DNA of 64,000 nt from Streptomyces tauricus (GTDB taxonomy: Bacteria; Actinomycetota; Actinomycetes; Streptomycetales; Streptomycetaceae). The notes under the pieces were generated by a model. That model worked only from the letters and a program-made list of their open reading frames with translations. It had not been told where the DNA came from and ran no database searches. Positions within the stretch are counted from its first letter, which is position 1, and each line of letters starts with the position of its first letter. The stretch is from NCBI RefSeq assembly GCF_014650955.1, contig NZ_BMVY01000031.1, forward strand, positions 1 through 64,000, in the 5' to 3' direction. This document shows positions 45,089 through 53,971 of the stretch, piece after piece. A program made the translations under genes and the position numbers.

Positions 45089-46321
45089 ATGGGATTCCAC
45101 GTCGACTCCGAAGCCGGGCGGCTGCGCCGCGTCATCCTCCACCGGCCGGATCTTGAGCTCAAAAGGCTCACCCCCAGCAACAAGGACGCCCTCCTCTTCG
45201 ACGACGTGCTGTGGGTGCGCAGGGCGCGCGCGGAGCACGACGGGTTCGCGGACGTCCTGCGCGACCGCGGCGTCACCGTCCACCTCTTCGGAGACCTGCT
45301 GACCGAGGCCATGGCCATCCCGGAGGCCCGGTCGCTCGTACTGGACAGGGTCTTCGACGAGAAGGAGTACGGGCCGCTCGCCACGGACCACCTACGGGCC
45401 GCGTTCGAGGGTCTGCCCGCGGGCGAGCTGGCCGAGGCGCTGGTCGGCGGGATGACCAAGCGGGAGTTCCTGGAGGCGCACCCCGAGCCGACGTCCGTGC
45501 GCTTCCACGTCATGGACCTCGACGACTTCCTCCTCGGGCCGCTGCCCAACCACCTCTTCACCCGCGACACCTCCGCCTGGATCTACGACGGCGTCTCCAT
45601 CAACGCCATGCGCTGGCCCGCGCGCAGACGCGAGACCGTGCACTTCGAGGCGATCTACCGGCACCATCCGCTGTTCCGTGCGGAGACCTTCCATGTGTGG
45701 TCCGAGGGGCAGGCCGACTACCCGTCCACCATCGAGGGCGGCGACGTACTGGTCATCGGCAACGGCGCCGTGCTCATCGGCATGAGCGAACGGACGACAC
45801 CCCAGGCCGTGGAGATGCTCGCGCACAAGCTCTTCGCCACCGGCTCGGCGCAGTCCATCGTGGCGCTCGACATGCCCAAGAGGCGGGCCCTGATGCACCT
45901 CGACACGGTGATGACGATGGTCGACGGCGACACCTTCACCCAGTACGGGGGGCTCGGCATGCTCCGCTCGTACACCATCGAACCGGGCGTCGGCGACAAG
46001 GAGCTGAAGGTCACCGACCATCCGCCGGAGCACATGCACCGCGCGATCGCCGCCGCGCTCGGGCTGAGCCGGATCCGGGTGCTGACCGCCACCCAGGACG
46101 TGCACGCCGCCGAGCGCGAGCAGTGGGACGACGGCTGCAACGTCCTCGCGGTCGAGCCGGGCGTCGTCGTCGCCTACGAGCGCAACCAGACCACCAACAC
46201 CCATCTGCGCAAGCAGGGCATCGAGGTGATCGAGATCCCGGGCAGCGAACTGGGACGGGGGAGGGGCGGCCCGCGCTGTATGAGCTGCCCGGTCCAGCGG
46301 GACGCCGTGCCCGCGGGCTGA
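45089..46321 (+). CDS. arcA: Arginine deiminase
   Basis: A 410-residue amidinotransferase-fold enzyme hydrolysing arginine to citrulline and ammonia. Active-site segments are LPNHLFTRDTSAWI, HPLF, EGGDVLVIGNG, HLDTVMTMVD and the catalytic Cys in RGGPRCMSCPVQRD. Length fits the family. ATG 45089 gives the standard MGFHVDSEAGRL start. It is followed after 170 bp by ornithine carbamoyltransferase, which would use citrulline plus phosphate in the catabolic direction. No carbamate kinase or arginine-ornithine antiporter is in the window. Confidence 0.95.
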   Translation: MGFHVDSEAGRLRRVILHRPDLELKRLTPSNKDALLFDDVLWVRRARAEHDGFADVLRDRGVTVHLFGDLLTEAMAIPEARSLVLDRVFDEKEYGPLATDHLRAAFEGLPAGELAEALVGGMTKREFLEAHPEPTSVRFHVMDLDDFLLGPLPNHLFTRDTSAWIYDGVSINAMRWPARRRETVHFEAIYRHHPLFRAETFHVWSEGQADYPSTIEGGDVLVIGNGAVLIGMSERTTPQAVEMLAHKLFATGSAQSIVALDMPKRRALMHLDTVMTMVDGDTFTQYGGLGMLRSYTIEPGVGDKELKVTDHPPEHMHRAIAAALGLSRIRVLTATQDVHAAEREQWDDGCNVLAVEPGVVVAYERNQTTNTHLRKQGIEVIEIPGSELGRGRGGPRCMSCPVQRDAVPAG

Positions 46322-46423
46322 CCGGCCCGGACGGAAGCGGGGGGCGGACGGAAGCGGGGTCGGACGGAGGGGGGCGGACGGAACGGGGGCACATGGAAGC
46401 GGGAGTCGTGCGGAAAAGGGGGC

Positions 46424-46452
46424 CGTATAGAAATGTGGGGCGTCGTATAGAA
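46424..46452 (+). promoter_or_regulatory. Direct repeat CGTATAGAA upstream of ornithine carbamoyltransferase
   Basis: Identical CGTATAGAA copies at 46424-46432 and 46444-46452, exactly 20 bp apart (two helical turns), lie 40-68 bp before the start codon. They may be tandem -10 regions or sites for a regulator such as ArgR; this is an inference. Confidence 0.45.
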
Positions 46453-46491
46453 TTCCAAGAGTCCCTGTTTACGTAACCCTGGAGCGCCCTC

Positions 46492-47499
46492 ATGGCGACA
46501 GTTTCGTACGCCCTCGCCGGCCGACACTTCCTGAAGGAGCTGGACTTCACTCAGGAGGAGTTCCGAGGCCTGATCGAGCTCGCCGCCGAGCTGAAGGCGG
46601 CGAAGAAGGCCGGGACGGAGACCCAGCACCTGCGGGGCCGGAACATCGCGCTGATCTTCGAGAAGACGTCGACACGCACGCGCTGCGCCTTCGAGGTCGC
46701 CGCCGCGGACCAGGGCGCGTCGACCACGTATCTCGACCCGTCCGGTTCACAGATAGGGCACAAGGAGTCCGTGAAGGACACCGCGCGGGTACTCGGCCGG
46801 ATGTTCCACGCGATCGAGTACCGGGGGGACAGCCAGGAGGGCGTCGAGGAGCTGGCGGCCCACGCCGGGGTGCCCGTCTACAACGGCCTCACCGACGTCT
46901 GGCACCCGACCCAGATGCTGGCCGACGTGCTCACGATGGTCGAGCACTGCGACAAGCCGCTGAACGAGATCGCCTTCGCCTACCTGGGCGACGCCCGCCT
47001 CAACATGGGCAACTCCTACCTGGTCACCGCCGCCCTGCTCGGCATGGACGTACGGATCGTCGCGCCCAGGGACTACTGGCCGGCCGAGGAGGTCCTGGCG
47101 CAGGCACGGGAGCTCGCCGTGGGCAGCGGGGCGCGGATCACGCTCACCGAGGAGGTCGCCGAGGGGGTCCTGGGCGTCGATTTCGTCGCCACGGACGTGT
47201 GGGTGTCGATGGGCGAGCCCAAGGAGGTCTGGGACGAGCGCATCGCCGACCTCGGCCCGTACGCCGTGACGATGGACGTCCTGCGGGCCACCGGCAACGC
47301 GGACGTCAAGTTCCTGCACTGCCTGCCCGCCTTTCACGACCTGGGCACCAAGGTCGGCCGTGAGATCCACGAGCGGCACGGGCTGGACTGCCTGGAGGTC
47401 ACCGACGAGGTCTTCGAGTCGGCCCACTCGGTCGTCTTCGACGAGGCGGAGAACCGGCTGCACACGATCAAGGCGGTCCTGGTGGCGACGCTGTCCTGA
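46492..47499 (+). CDS. argF: Ornithine carbamoyltransferase
   Basis: A 335-residue enzyme. The carbamoyl-phosphate loop is FEKTSTRTRCAF. The ornithine-side segments are HPTQMLADVLT, GDARLNMGNSYL and the HCLPAFHD motif. Its position after arginine deiminase suggests the catabolic (arcB-like) role, but sequence cannot separate that from the biosynthetic one. GGAG lies 9 bp before ATG 46492. Confidence 0.95.
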   Translation: MATVSYALAGRHFLKELDFTQEEFRGLIELAAELKAAKKAGTETQHLRGRNIALIFEKTSTRTRCAFEVAAADQGASTTYLDPSGSQIGHKESVKDTARVLGRMFHAIEYRGDSQEGVEELAAHAGVPVYNGLTDVWHPTQMLADVLTMVEHCDKPLNEIAFAYLGDARLNMGNSYLVTAALLGMDVRIVAPRDYWPAEEVLAQARELAVGSGARITLTEEVAEGVLGVDFVATDVWVSMGEPKEVWDERIADLGPYAVTMDVLRATGNADVKFLHCLPAFHDLGTKVGREIHERHGLDCLEVTDEVFESAHSVVFDEAENRLHTIKAVLVATLS

Positions 47500-47564
47500 A
47501 CCCCGTACCGGGCCCTGCCGTGAGCCTTGGGGCCTGGTCCCTGAGCTGTGAGTCCTGTGCCCTG

Positions 47565-48017
47565 TCAGGCGGGCCTGCGCTGGTGGGGTACGACCGGCAG
47601 CCGGAACCAGACCGCCTTGCCGGACTCCGTCGGGCGGTGGCCGCAGGATGAGCTGAGGGTGCGGATCAGCAGCAGCCCGCGGCCGTGCTCCTGCCAGGGG
47701 TCGGGCTCGCACGACGGATCGGGGATCGTGAGGTCGCCCGGCGGGGACGGGTCGGGGTCGTGCACCTCGACCTGGCATCCGGTGGGCAGCAGCTCCACGA
47801 CCAGCTCTATGGGGGCGTCGCCTCTGGTGTGCTCCACGGCGTTGGCCACCAGTTCGGCGGTGAGCAGTTCCGCCGTGTCGCAGTCTGCGGTCAGCTCGAT
47901 CTCCGCCAGCGCGGTACGGACCAGTGCGCGGGCGACGGGCACCGCCGCGACGGTGTGCGGCAGGGCGATGCGCCAGGAGGCTGGGGCGTGGGGCTCGTGC
48001 AAGGCGGATCCGTTCAT
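47565..48017 (-). CDS. RsbW-like anti-sigma ATP-binding protein
   Basis: A 150-residue GHKL ATPase-fold protein typical of Streptomyces RsbW/SpoIIAB families. Visible boxes are AELLTAELVANAVEHTRG (N box) and EHGRGLLLIRTLSSSCG (G boxes). It would bind a sigma factor or an anti-anti-sigma factor. The in-frame start is MNGSALHEPHAP at 48017; a longer start is unlikely because upstream DNA is repetitive. A 7-bp palindrome lies directly before the start. Confidence 0.83.
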   Translation of the reverse strand: MNGSALHEPHAPASWRIALPHTVAAVPVARALVRTALAEIELTADCDTAELLTAELVANAVEHTRGDAPIELVVELLPTGCQVEVHDPDPSPPGDLTIPDPSCEPDPWQEHGRGLLLIRTLSSSCGHRPTESGKAVWFRLPVVPHQRRPA

Positions 48018-48019
48018 GG

Positions 48020-48035
48020 AGCAGGATGTCCTGCT
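48020..48035 (-). promoter_or_regulatory. 7-bp palindrome abutting the RsbW-like start codon
   Basis: AGCAGGA-tg-TCCTGCT ends 3 bp from the ATG. Folded in RNA it would hide the AGGA site; in DNA it could be an operator. Confidence 0.55.
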
Positions 48036-48117
48036 TTCAACTTTAGGAATGGTACGTCGCATCCCGACAGAGGCGCTCGGTGGGCTTTTTTCAGGACGTT
48101 CGGCCCGGTTTCGGGCT

Positions 48118-48180
48118 GTCCATCCGGATGGGCCGTCCACCCGGATGGGCTGTCTGCCCGGATGAGCTGTCTACCCAGGG
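48118..48180. repeat. Tandem CCGGATGGGC units
   Basis: About four degenerate 14-17-bp units (CATCCGGATGGGCCGTC, CACCCGGATGGGCTGTC) upstream of the RsbW-like gene. The rest of the 362-bp gap holds the cysN terminator and no gene. Confidence 0.6.
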
Positions 48181-48319
48181 GAACGGTTCGGCCCCCGCGG
48201 ACTGCTCCCGCCGTTACCGAGCTATCGAAGAGTCGTGACTCGGTGACCGGTGCGGGTGACCGGTCTCCTGCCCCCGGGCAGCCTCTTGCGCCCCCGCAGC
48301 CCCTTGCTCCCGGGACAGC

Positions 48320-48358
48320 GCGAGGCCGGGCACCTTGTCGCTCGGTGCCCGGCCTCGT
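48320..48358 (-). terminator. cysN terminator hairpin
   Basis: CGAGGCCGGGCACC (48321-48334) pairs with GGTGCCCGGCCTCG (48344-48357), 22 bp beyond the cysN stop. Confidence 0.9.
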
Positions 48359-48379
48359 ACGGCTCTGCTCGGATCGTGG

Positions 48380-49663
48380 TCAGACCGTGGCGGCGTCCGC
48401 CCCGCCCAGGTCGACCATCCCGGCCGTCAGCGTCGCCCCGTCCGCCGGGTCGATCAGGATGAACGCGCCGGTGCGGCGGCAGTCGGCGTAGTCGTCGAGC
48501 GGGAGCGGCTCGGCGGTGCGCAGGGTGATCCGGCCCAGATCGTTCGCGGTCAGCCCGGCCTCACCCGCGGTCAGCTCCCGCACGATCGCCTTCACCGTGC
48601 GGGTCGTGTGCCTGACCAGGACACGGTCGCCGACACGCAGCGGACGGTCGGCCAGATGACAGACGGCGGCCCGGACGTCCCGGGTGAGCGCGGGCGCGTC
48701 CGGCCCACTGGTGATCATGTCGCCGCGGGAGACGTCGAGGTGGTCCGCCAGGCGCAGGGTCAGCGACTGCGGCGCGTACGCCTCGCGGACCTCTTCACCG
48801 AGTACGTCGATGCCCTCGATCGCGGACGTTCCGCCGGAGGGGTGGACGGTCACGCGGTCGCCCACGCGCAGTGAGCCGGAGGCCAACTGACCCGCGTAGT
48901 GACGGGCCTCCCCGTGCCGGATCACGTACTGGACGGGGAAACGGGCGGGTGCGCCGGTCGGATCGCCGCCGACCGGGACGGACTCCAGATGGGCGAGCAG
49001 CGCGGGGCCCTCGTACCAGTCCGTGCGCGCGGAACGCTCCACCACGTTGTCCCCGGTCAGCGCGGACACGGGGATCGGGGTGAAGCCCGGCAGGTCCAGC
49101 TCGGCGGCGTGGCCCGCGAAGTCCTCGACGATCCGGTCGAACTCCTTCGCCTCGTACCCGACGAGGTCCATCTTGTTGACGGCGAGCACGATGTGCGGGA
49201 CGCGCAGGAGGGCGGCGATCGCGGCGTGGCGGCGGGTCTGCTCGACGACTCCGTTGCGGGCGTCGACGAGGATGATCGTCAGTTCGGCGGTGGAGGCGCC
49301 GGTGACCATGTTGCGGGTGTACTGCACATGGCCGGGGGTGTCGGCGAGGATGAAGCGCCTTTTCGCGGTGGCGAAGTAGCGGTAGGCGACGTCGATGGTG
49401 ATGCCCTGTTCGCGTTCGGCGCGCAGGCCGTCGGTGAGCAGGGCGAGGTCGGGGGTGTCCTGGCCGCGGTTGCGCGAGGCGTGCTCGACGGCTTCGAGCT
49501 GGTCGGTGAGGACCGACTTGGAGTCGTGGAGGAGGCGTCCGACGAGGGTTGACTTTCCGTCGTCGACGGAACCGGCCGTCGCGAACCGGAGCAGCGTCGT
49601 CTCGGACAGCTGCTCGACCGACAGCGGCTCGATGGGCTCGGTGGGCTCGATGGTGCTCGTCAT
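48380..49663 (-). CDS. cysN: Sulfate adenylyltransferase subunit CysN
   Basis: A 427-residue GTPase of the EF-Tu class. G1 is AGSVDDGKSTLVGRLL, G3 is ADTPGHVQ, and G4 is VNKMD. With CysD it makes adenosine 5'-phosphosulfate from ATP and sulfate, driven by GTP. No fused CysC domain; that is a separate gene here. Two bases separate it from cysD. It is the last gene of a sulfation operon and ends near a strong hairpin. Confidence 0.96.
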   Translation of the reverse strand: MTSTIEPTEPIEPLSVEQLSETTLLRFATAGSVDDGKSTLVGRLLHDSKSVLTDQLEAVEHASRNRGQDTPDLALLTDGLRAEREQGITIDVAYRYFATAKRRFILADTPGHVQYTRNMVTGASTAELTIILVDARNGVVEQTRRHAAIAALLRVPHIVLAVNKMDLVGYEAKEFDRIVEDFAGHAAELDLPGFTPIPVSALTGDNVVERSARTDWYEGPALLAHLESVPVGGDPTGAPARFPVQYVIRHGEARHYAGQLASGSLRVGDRVTVHPSGGTSAIEGIDVLGEEVREAYAPQSLTLRLADHLDVSRGDMITSGPDAPALTRDVRAAVCHLADRPLRVGDRVLVRHTTRTVKAIVRELTAGEAGLTANDLGRITLRTAEPLPLDDYADCRRTGAFILIDPADGATLTAGMVDLGGADAATV

Positions 49664-49665
49664 GG

Positions 49666-50625
49666 CTAGAAGTACCCCTCGCGCTTGCGGTCTTCCATCG
49701 CGGCCTCGGACATCTTGTCGTCGGCACGGGTGGCACCCCGCTCGGTGAGCCGGGAGGCGGCGATCTCGGTGATCACGGCCTCCAGGGTGGTGGCGTCGGA
49801 GTCGACCGCACCCGTGCAGGACATGTCACCGACCGTGCGGTAGCGCACCAGGCGCCTCTCCACCGTCTCGCCGTCCTTGGGTCCTCCCCAGTCGCCGGCG
49901 GTGAGCCACATGCCGGCGCGCTGGAAGACGTCCCGTTCGTGCGCGAAGTAGATCTCGGGCAGGTCGATGCCCTCCCGGGCGATGTACTGCCACACGTCCA
50001 GCTCGGTCCAGTTGGACAGCGGGAAGACCCGGACATGCTCGCCGGGGGCGTGGCGGCCGTTGTAGAGGTTCCACAGCTCGGGACGCTGGCGGCGCGGGTC
50101 CCACTGGGAGAACTCGTCCCGCAGGGAGAACACGCGCTCCTTGGCGCGGGCCTTCTCCTCGTCGCGGCGCCCGCCGCCGAACACGGCGTCGAAGCGCTCG
50201 GCCTGGATCTTCTCCGTCAGCGGCAGCGTCTGCAGCGGGTTGCGGGTCCCGTCGGAACGTTCTTTCAACACACCACGGTCGATGTACTCCTGTACGGAGG
50301 CCACATGGAGCCGCAACCCATGCTTCTTGACGGTGCGGTCCCGGTAGTCCAGGACTTCCGGAAAGTTGTGTCCGGTGTCCACATGGAGAAGGGAGAAGGG
50401 CACCGCGGCGGGCGCGAACGCCTTCAGCGCGAGGTGCAGCATGACGATGGAGTCCTTGCCGCCGGAGAAGAGGACCACCGGCCGCTCGAACTCGCCCGCC
50501 ACCTCACGGAAGATGTGCACCGCCTCGGACTCCAGCGCGTCCAGGTGGCTCAGGGCGTACGGGCGCACGGCCTCCGCTGCCGCCGGCACAGTCGTCGTCG
50601 CCGGCACTGTCGTCGTGGTACTCAC
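49666..50625 (-). CDS. cysD: Sulfate adenylyltransferase subunit CysD
   Basis: A 319-residue PP-loop ATPase (VVLFSGGKDSIVMLHLA) that forms the catalytic part of ATP sulfurylase. Other hallmarks are HVDTGHNFPEVLDYRD, GGGRRDEEKARAKERVFS and the C-terminal RKREGYF. GTG 50625 overlaps the cysC stop (GTGA). The first 20 residues are a Thr/Pro/Ala-rich tail. Confidence 0.96.
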   Translation of the reverse strand: MSTTTTVPATTTVPAAAEAVRPYALSHLDALESEAVHIFREVAGEFERPVVLFSGGKDSIVMLHLALKAFAPAAVPFSLLHVDTGHNFPEVLDYRDRTVKKHGLRLHVASVQEYIDRGVLKERSDGTRNPLQTLPLTEKIQAERFDAVFGGGRRDEEKARAKERVFSLRDEFSQWDPRRQRPELWNLYNGRHAPGEHVRVFPLSNWTELDVWQYIAREGIDLPEIYFAHERDVFQRAGMWLTAGDWGGPKDGETVERRLVRYRTVGDMSCTGAVDSDATTLEAVITEIAASRLTERGATRADDKMSEAAMEDRKREGYF

Positions 50626-51194
50626 ACCAACCCCCTGGCCGCCAGCACCGCGTGCACCGAGTCGGCCGACTCCTCGGGCGTCTGCGACCGCGTGTCCAGC
50701 GCGAGCGCCGGGTCGAGCGGGGGCTCGTAGGGGTCGTCGACCCCGGTGAGCCCGGTCAGCCGGCCGGCGGCCTGCCGCGCGTACAGGCCCTTCACATCGC
50801 GCTCGCTGCACAGCTCGACGGGTGTGGCGACATGCACCTCGATGTAGGGCGTCCCGCTCGCCTCGTGGCGCTTGCGCACCGCCTCGCGGCTGTCGGCGTA
50901 CGGGGCGATGACGGGGACGACGGCGAGGACGCCGTTGCGGGCCAGCACCTCGGCGACCAGGCCGATCCGCTGCACGTTGGTGTTGCGGTCCTCGCGGGAG
51001 AAACCGAGTCCCGCGGAGAGGAAGCGGCGGATCTCGTCGCCGTCGAGGACCTCCACGCGATGGCCCTCGGCGCGCAGCCGGCCGGCGAGGAAGCGGGCGA
51101 TCGTCGTCTTGCCCGCGCTCGGCAGCCCGGTGAGCCAGACCGTGGCCCCCTGGGCGGTGGGAGGCTTCTGACGGCCCCTTGCCGTGGTGGTCAT
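50622..51194 (-). CDS. cysC: Adenylylsulfate kinase CysC
   Basis: A 190-residue APS kinase producing PAPS. P-loop GLPSAGKTT, then DGDEIRRFLSAGLGFSREDR and the family segments VEVHVATPVELCSERDVKGLY and GVDDPYEPP. ATG 51194 overlaps the stop of the glycosyltransferase (ATGA). With cysD and cysN it makes the sulfate donor needed by the sulfotransferase four genes upstream. Confidence 0.96.
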   Translation of the reverse strand: MTTTARGRQKPPTAQGATVWLTGLPSAGKTTIARFLAGRLRAEGHRVEVLDGDEIRRFLSAGLGFSREDRNTNVQRIGLVAEVLARNGVLAVVPVIAPYADSREAVRKRHEASGTPYIEVHVATPVELCSERDVKGLYARQAAGRLTGLTGVDDPYEPPLDPALALDTRSQTPEESADSVHAVLAARGLV

Positions 51195-52516
51195 GCGTGG
51201 TGTCCTTTCGCGGCGTCCGCGGTGCGGTGCCGTGGTTCGGGGAGGTCGGAGTCGGGGGAGATCCCGGGAGCGAGGCCGTGACCGTGGCCGTTGCCGGGCT
51301 TGCCGCCGAGTTCGCTGAACAGGGCCTCCCAGCGCGGGTGCACCGCGTCCGGCCCGTACGAGGCCGCCGTCAGCACGGCCGCGACGCCCATGTCGGCGCG
51401 CAGCGCCCGGTCGCCCATCAACTTGGCCATGGACGCGGCGAGCGCCTCGGGGTCCTCGGGCGGTACCAGCAGGCCGTCGACGCCGTGGGTGAGTACGTCC
51501 GAAGGTCCGGTCGGACAGTCGAAGGCCACCACCGGCAGCGAGTGGCTCATCGCCTCGATCATCACCATCGGCAGTCCCTCGAAGCGTGAACTGAGTACGT
51601 AGAAGGAGGCCTTGGCGAGTTCGTCGTCCAGGCGGTCCGTGTGACCCATCAGGAGCACATGGTTGTAGAGGTGGTGCTCCTCGATGAGCGCCCGCAGCTC
51701 GGTCTTCTTCTCGCCGCTGCCGTAGATCCTCAACTGCCAGTCGGGGTAGGCCTCGACGAGCTTCGCCCACGCGGGGATCAGCAGGTCGAAGCCCTTCTGC
51801 GGGAACAGCCGCCCGGCCGCCACCGCGATCTTCGACCGGTGGTCCGAGGGGATCTGGTCGAGGGAGTGCACGGCGTTGGGGATGCGGACCACCCGGGTTC
51901 CGGGCAGCAGTTGCTCGTACTCCTCGCGGTCCCGTTCCGTCAGGACGGCGACCGCGTCGAAGCGCGAGTAGGTCTCCCGGATGCGTCGCTGCACATCACG
52001 CTTGTGCGTGCCGTGGTTCATGTGTTCCTGCGCCACCCGCACCACGCCGCCCGTCGCGTGCTCCGCGGCGAGGAAGTTGAGCGCGGGCCGGGTGGTCACG
52101 AGGATGCCGTCGCACAGCGAGGAGAGGTACGCGATCAGCCGCTGCTCCACGTACCGGTTGAAGTACCGGTAGCCGAACTCGCCCGACGGGATGTGCCGTG
52201 CGGGCCGCTCGGTCAGCCGCCCGCGGCGCCAGTCCCGCCAGCGGCCGGTCACGCCCTGGCCGGGGGAGTGGGCGCTCTCGCGCAGGTCGACGACCGTGCT
52301 GACGCGGACGCGCGGGTCGAGCGGGAACTGGATGTCGTCCCGGCGGCGCAGCGCGCTCACCAGCTCGACCTCCCAGCCCGCCTGCACCAGGGAGTTGGCC
52401 TGGTTCATCACCGTACGGATGGTGCCGCCGCGGCCGTAGGCGTGCAGCAGGAGATAGCGGACCTTCGGCCGTCCGGTCGCGTCCGTCCGGTGTCCGGCGG
52501 TCTGATGGCCGGTCAT
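51191..52516 (-). CDS. GT4-family glycosyltransferase
   Basis: A 441-residue GT-B enzyme. It opens VRYLLLHAYGRGGTIRTVMN. The donor domain has AAGRLFPQKGFDLLIPAW and EX7E in SSRFEGLPMVMIEAMSHSLPVV. The C-terminal 35 residues are His/Gly-rich. It is coupled by ATGA at both ends to the small protein and cysC genes. Co-location with a sulfotransferase suggests that it builds the sugar to be sulfated. Confidence 0.87.
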   Translation of the reverse strand: MTGHQTAGHRTDATGRPKVRYLLLHAYGRGGTIRTVMNQANSLVQAGWEVELVSALRRRDDIQFPLDPRVRVSTVVDLRESAHSPGQGVTGRWRDWRRGRLTERPARHIPSGEFGYRYFNRYVEQRLIAYLSSLCDGILVTTRPALNFLAAEHATGGVVRVAQEHMNHGTHKRDVQRRIRETYSRFDAVAVLTERDREEYEQLLPGTRVVRIPNAVHSLDQIPSDHRSKIAVAAGRLFPQKGFDLLIPAWAKLVEAYPDWQLRIYGSGEKKTELRALIEEHHLYNHVLLMGHTDRLDDELAKASFYVLSSRFEGLPMVMIEAMSHSLPVVAFDCPTGPSDVLTHGVDGLLVPPEDPEALAASMAKLMGDRALRADMGVAAVLTAASYGPDAVHPRWEALFSELGGKPGNGHGHGLAPGISPDSDLPEPRHRTADAAKGHHA

Positions 52517-52923
52517 GAGGCGGCTCCGGTACGGCACTCCAGGGAGAGGTTGTCCTTCACCGTGTAGTACGGGCGCACGCGCAGACCGCGTACGTGCTGC
52601 TCGGGAAAGACCATGATCTTCTTCTTGCCGTGGATGTCGTCGAGTTGCCGTCCGGCCCTCAACCGGGCTTCGCCGTCGGTGAGATGGATGTCCCACTCCT
52701 CGATCCCGACGGGGTCCGGCGTCATCAGGTCGGCGATGGGCAGTTCACCCTCGAAGCGGTCGCCCTTCACATGCGCGGGGTAGTCGAGGGGGCGGCCGGT
52801 GTGGCCGCGGCGGGTGAGCAGCAGCCGCCAGTCGCCCTCGGCGGACCGTCCGTGGATGCGGCCGACGAGCCGCACGCGCCCGTCGCGCGGCCACACCTCC
52901 GCTATCTCGGCGTGCGGCTTCAC
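52513..52923 (-). CDS. Conserved small protein of the sulfation operon
   Basis: A 136-residue, beta-rich protein of no family I can name with confidence. It has GRVRLVGRIHG, WRLLLTRRGHTGRPLDYP, and the basic GKKKIMVFPEQHVRGLRVRPYYTVKDNLSLE end. The GTG at 52923 is chosen because it forms a GTGA overlap with the sulfotransferase stop, like every other junction here; GTG 52947 is possible. No signal peptide. Related segments are found as C-terminal domains of glycosyltransferase or transferase proteins in Streptomyces (inference). Confidence 0.65.
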   Translation of the reverse strand: MKPHAEIAEVWPRDGRVRLVGRIHGRSAEGDWRLLLTRRGHTGRPLDYPAHVKGDRFEGELPIADLMTPDPVGIEEWDIHLTDGEARLRAGRQLDDIHGKKKIMVFPEQHVRGLRVRPYYTVKDNLSLECRTGAAS

Positions 52924-53888
52924 GAGCTGTATCCCCAGGCCGCGCACATGGGCCGCAGCAGCTCCGGGATCTCGTCCTCGGCGGGCAGCGCGCGTCCGCT
53001 CTGCACCTGGCCGGTACGGATCTTGTCCCGCCAGTCGCCGAGGCCCTTCACGACCTGGGTGTCGTCGCGGCGGCCGTAGTCGAGCATCGACGGTTCGAAG
53101 CCGACGTCGAGGAACGCGCAGAGGCCGCGCATCTCCTTCTCGGCGTCGGCGGTGAGGTCCTCGTAGCGCAGGGTGTAGTGGCCCCCGTGACTCTCGTTGC
53201 CTCCGTGGCTGTCAGTGTCCTCGTGGTCCTCGTGGTCCTCGTGGTCCCCGTGGCCGGCGGTGGCCGCGTTGCGGGCGTTGTCGACGGCCTTCATGTAGCG
53301 CAGGGCGTCGGCCGCGGCCTCGTCGAAGGTCCGCTTGTCGGGGTCGCCCTCGTGCCAGGACCGGGCGATGGACACCGGGTGGCGGAGCAGGAAGACGAAG
53401 CGGGCGTCGGGCCAGCAGTCCCGGATGCGCCGGTGGACGAAAGCGTTGCTGGGCGTCTTCTCGACCAGGACGTCCTTGCCCGACCTGACCAGCTCGCGGT
53501 GCATGACCCGGTCCCAGAGCAGATGCTCCAGGTCGCCGCGCTCCAGGTCGAGGGCGCTCATGGCGCGCCGCGAGAGCCTGCTGCCGAAGTCGACCTCGAG
53601 GCGGCGGATGTGCAGCTCGTGGGGGGAGTGCAGCCGGGGGTGCGCGTTCAGGAGCATCCGCAGCAGCGTCGAGCCGGAGCGTACGGGAGACATGATGAAG
53701 ACCGGCCGCCGCAGCAACCGGTCCGTGGCGAGATCTCCGGGGGCCGGACATCGGTACACGGGCGTGGGCCGCTTGCCGGGTTTCGCCCCGGCCTTGTTCG
53801 GCTGCGGCGGCGCGGCGGGGGTGGCCCGGCGCACCTGAAGGCCGGTGGTGGCGGAGAGCGCCCGGTTCAGATTGCCCATCAGACTCAT
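52920..53888 (-). CDS. PAPS-dependent sulfotransferase
   Basis: A 322-residue sulfotransferase. The 5'-phosphosulfate loop is IMSPVRSGSTLLRMLL and the 3'-phosphate segment is FVFLLRHPVSIARSW. LVEKTPSNAFVHRRI fits the family. An insert rich in His and Asp (about residues 210-235) comes from a short DNA repeat and is not part of the fold. The start ATG 53888 gives MSLMGNLNRALS. The acceptor is unknown. The operon order sulfotransferase, small protein, glycosyltransferase, cysC, cysD, cysN implies sulfated glycan or glycolipid synthesis. Confidence 0.88.
   Translation of the reverse strand: MSLMGNLNRALSATTGLQVRRATPAAPPQPNKAGAKPGKRPTPVYRCPAPGDLATDRLLRRPVFIMSPVRSGSTLLRMLLNAHPRLHSPHELHIRRLEVDFGSRLSRRAMSALDLERGDLEHLLWDRVMHRELVRSGKDVLVEKTPSNAFVHRRIRDCWPDARFVFLLRHPVSIARSWHEGDPDKRTFDEAAADALRYMKAVDNARNAATAGHGDHEDHEDHEDTDSHGGNESHGGHYTLRYEDLTADAEKEMRGLCAFLDVGFEPSMLDYGRRDDTQVVKGLGDWRDKIRTGQVQSGRALPAEDEIPELLRPMCAAWGYSS
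53216..53262 (-). repeat. Short in-frame repeat in the sulfotransferase gene
   Basis: Units of GTCCTCGTG repeat about four times and encode HED/DHE tripeptides in a His-Asp-rich loop. Confidence 0.8.
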
Positions 53889-53971
53889 GCGTCCCGACGC
53901 TAAGTAAGGATTATGAGAAGAGGGACTGAGCGACCTGAGCGTTGCCTTAGCGACTGGGTTTGTGTCGCACG

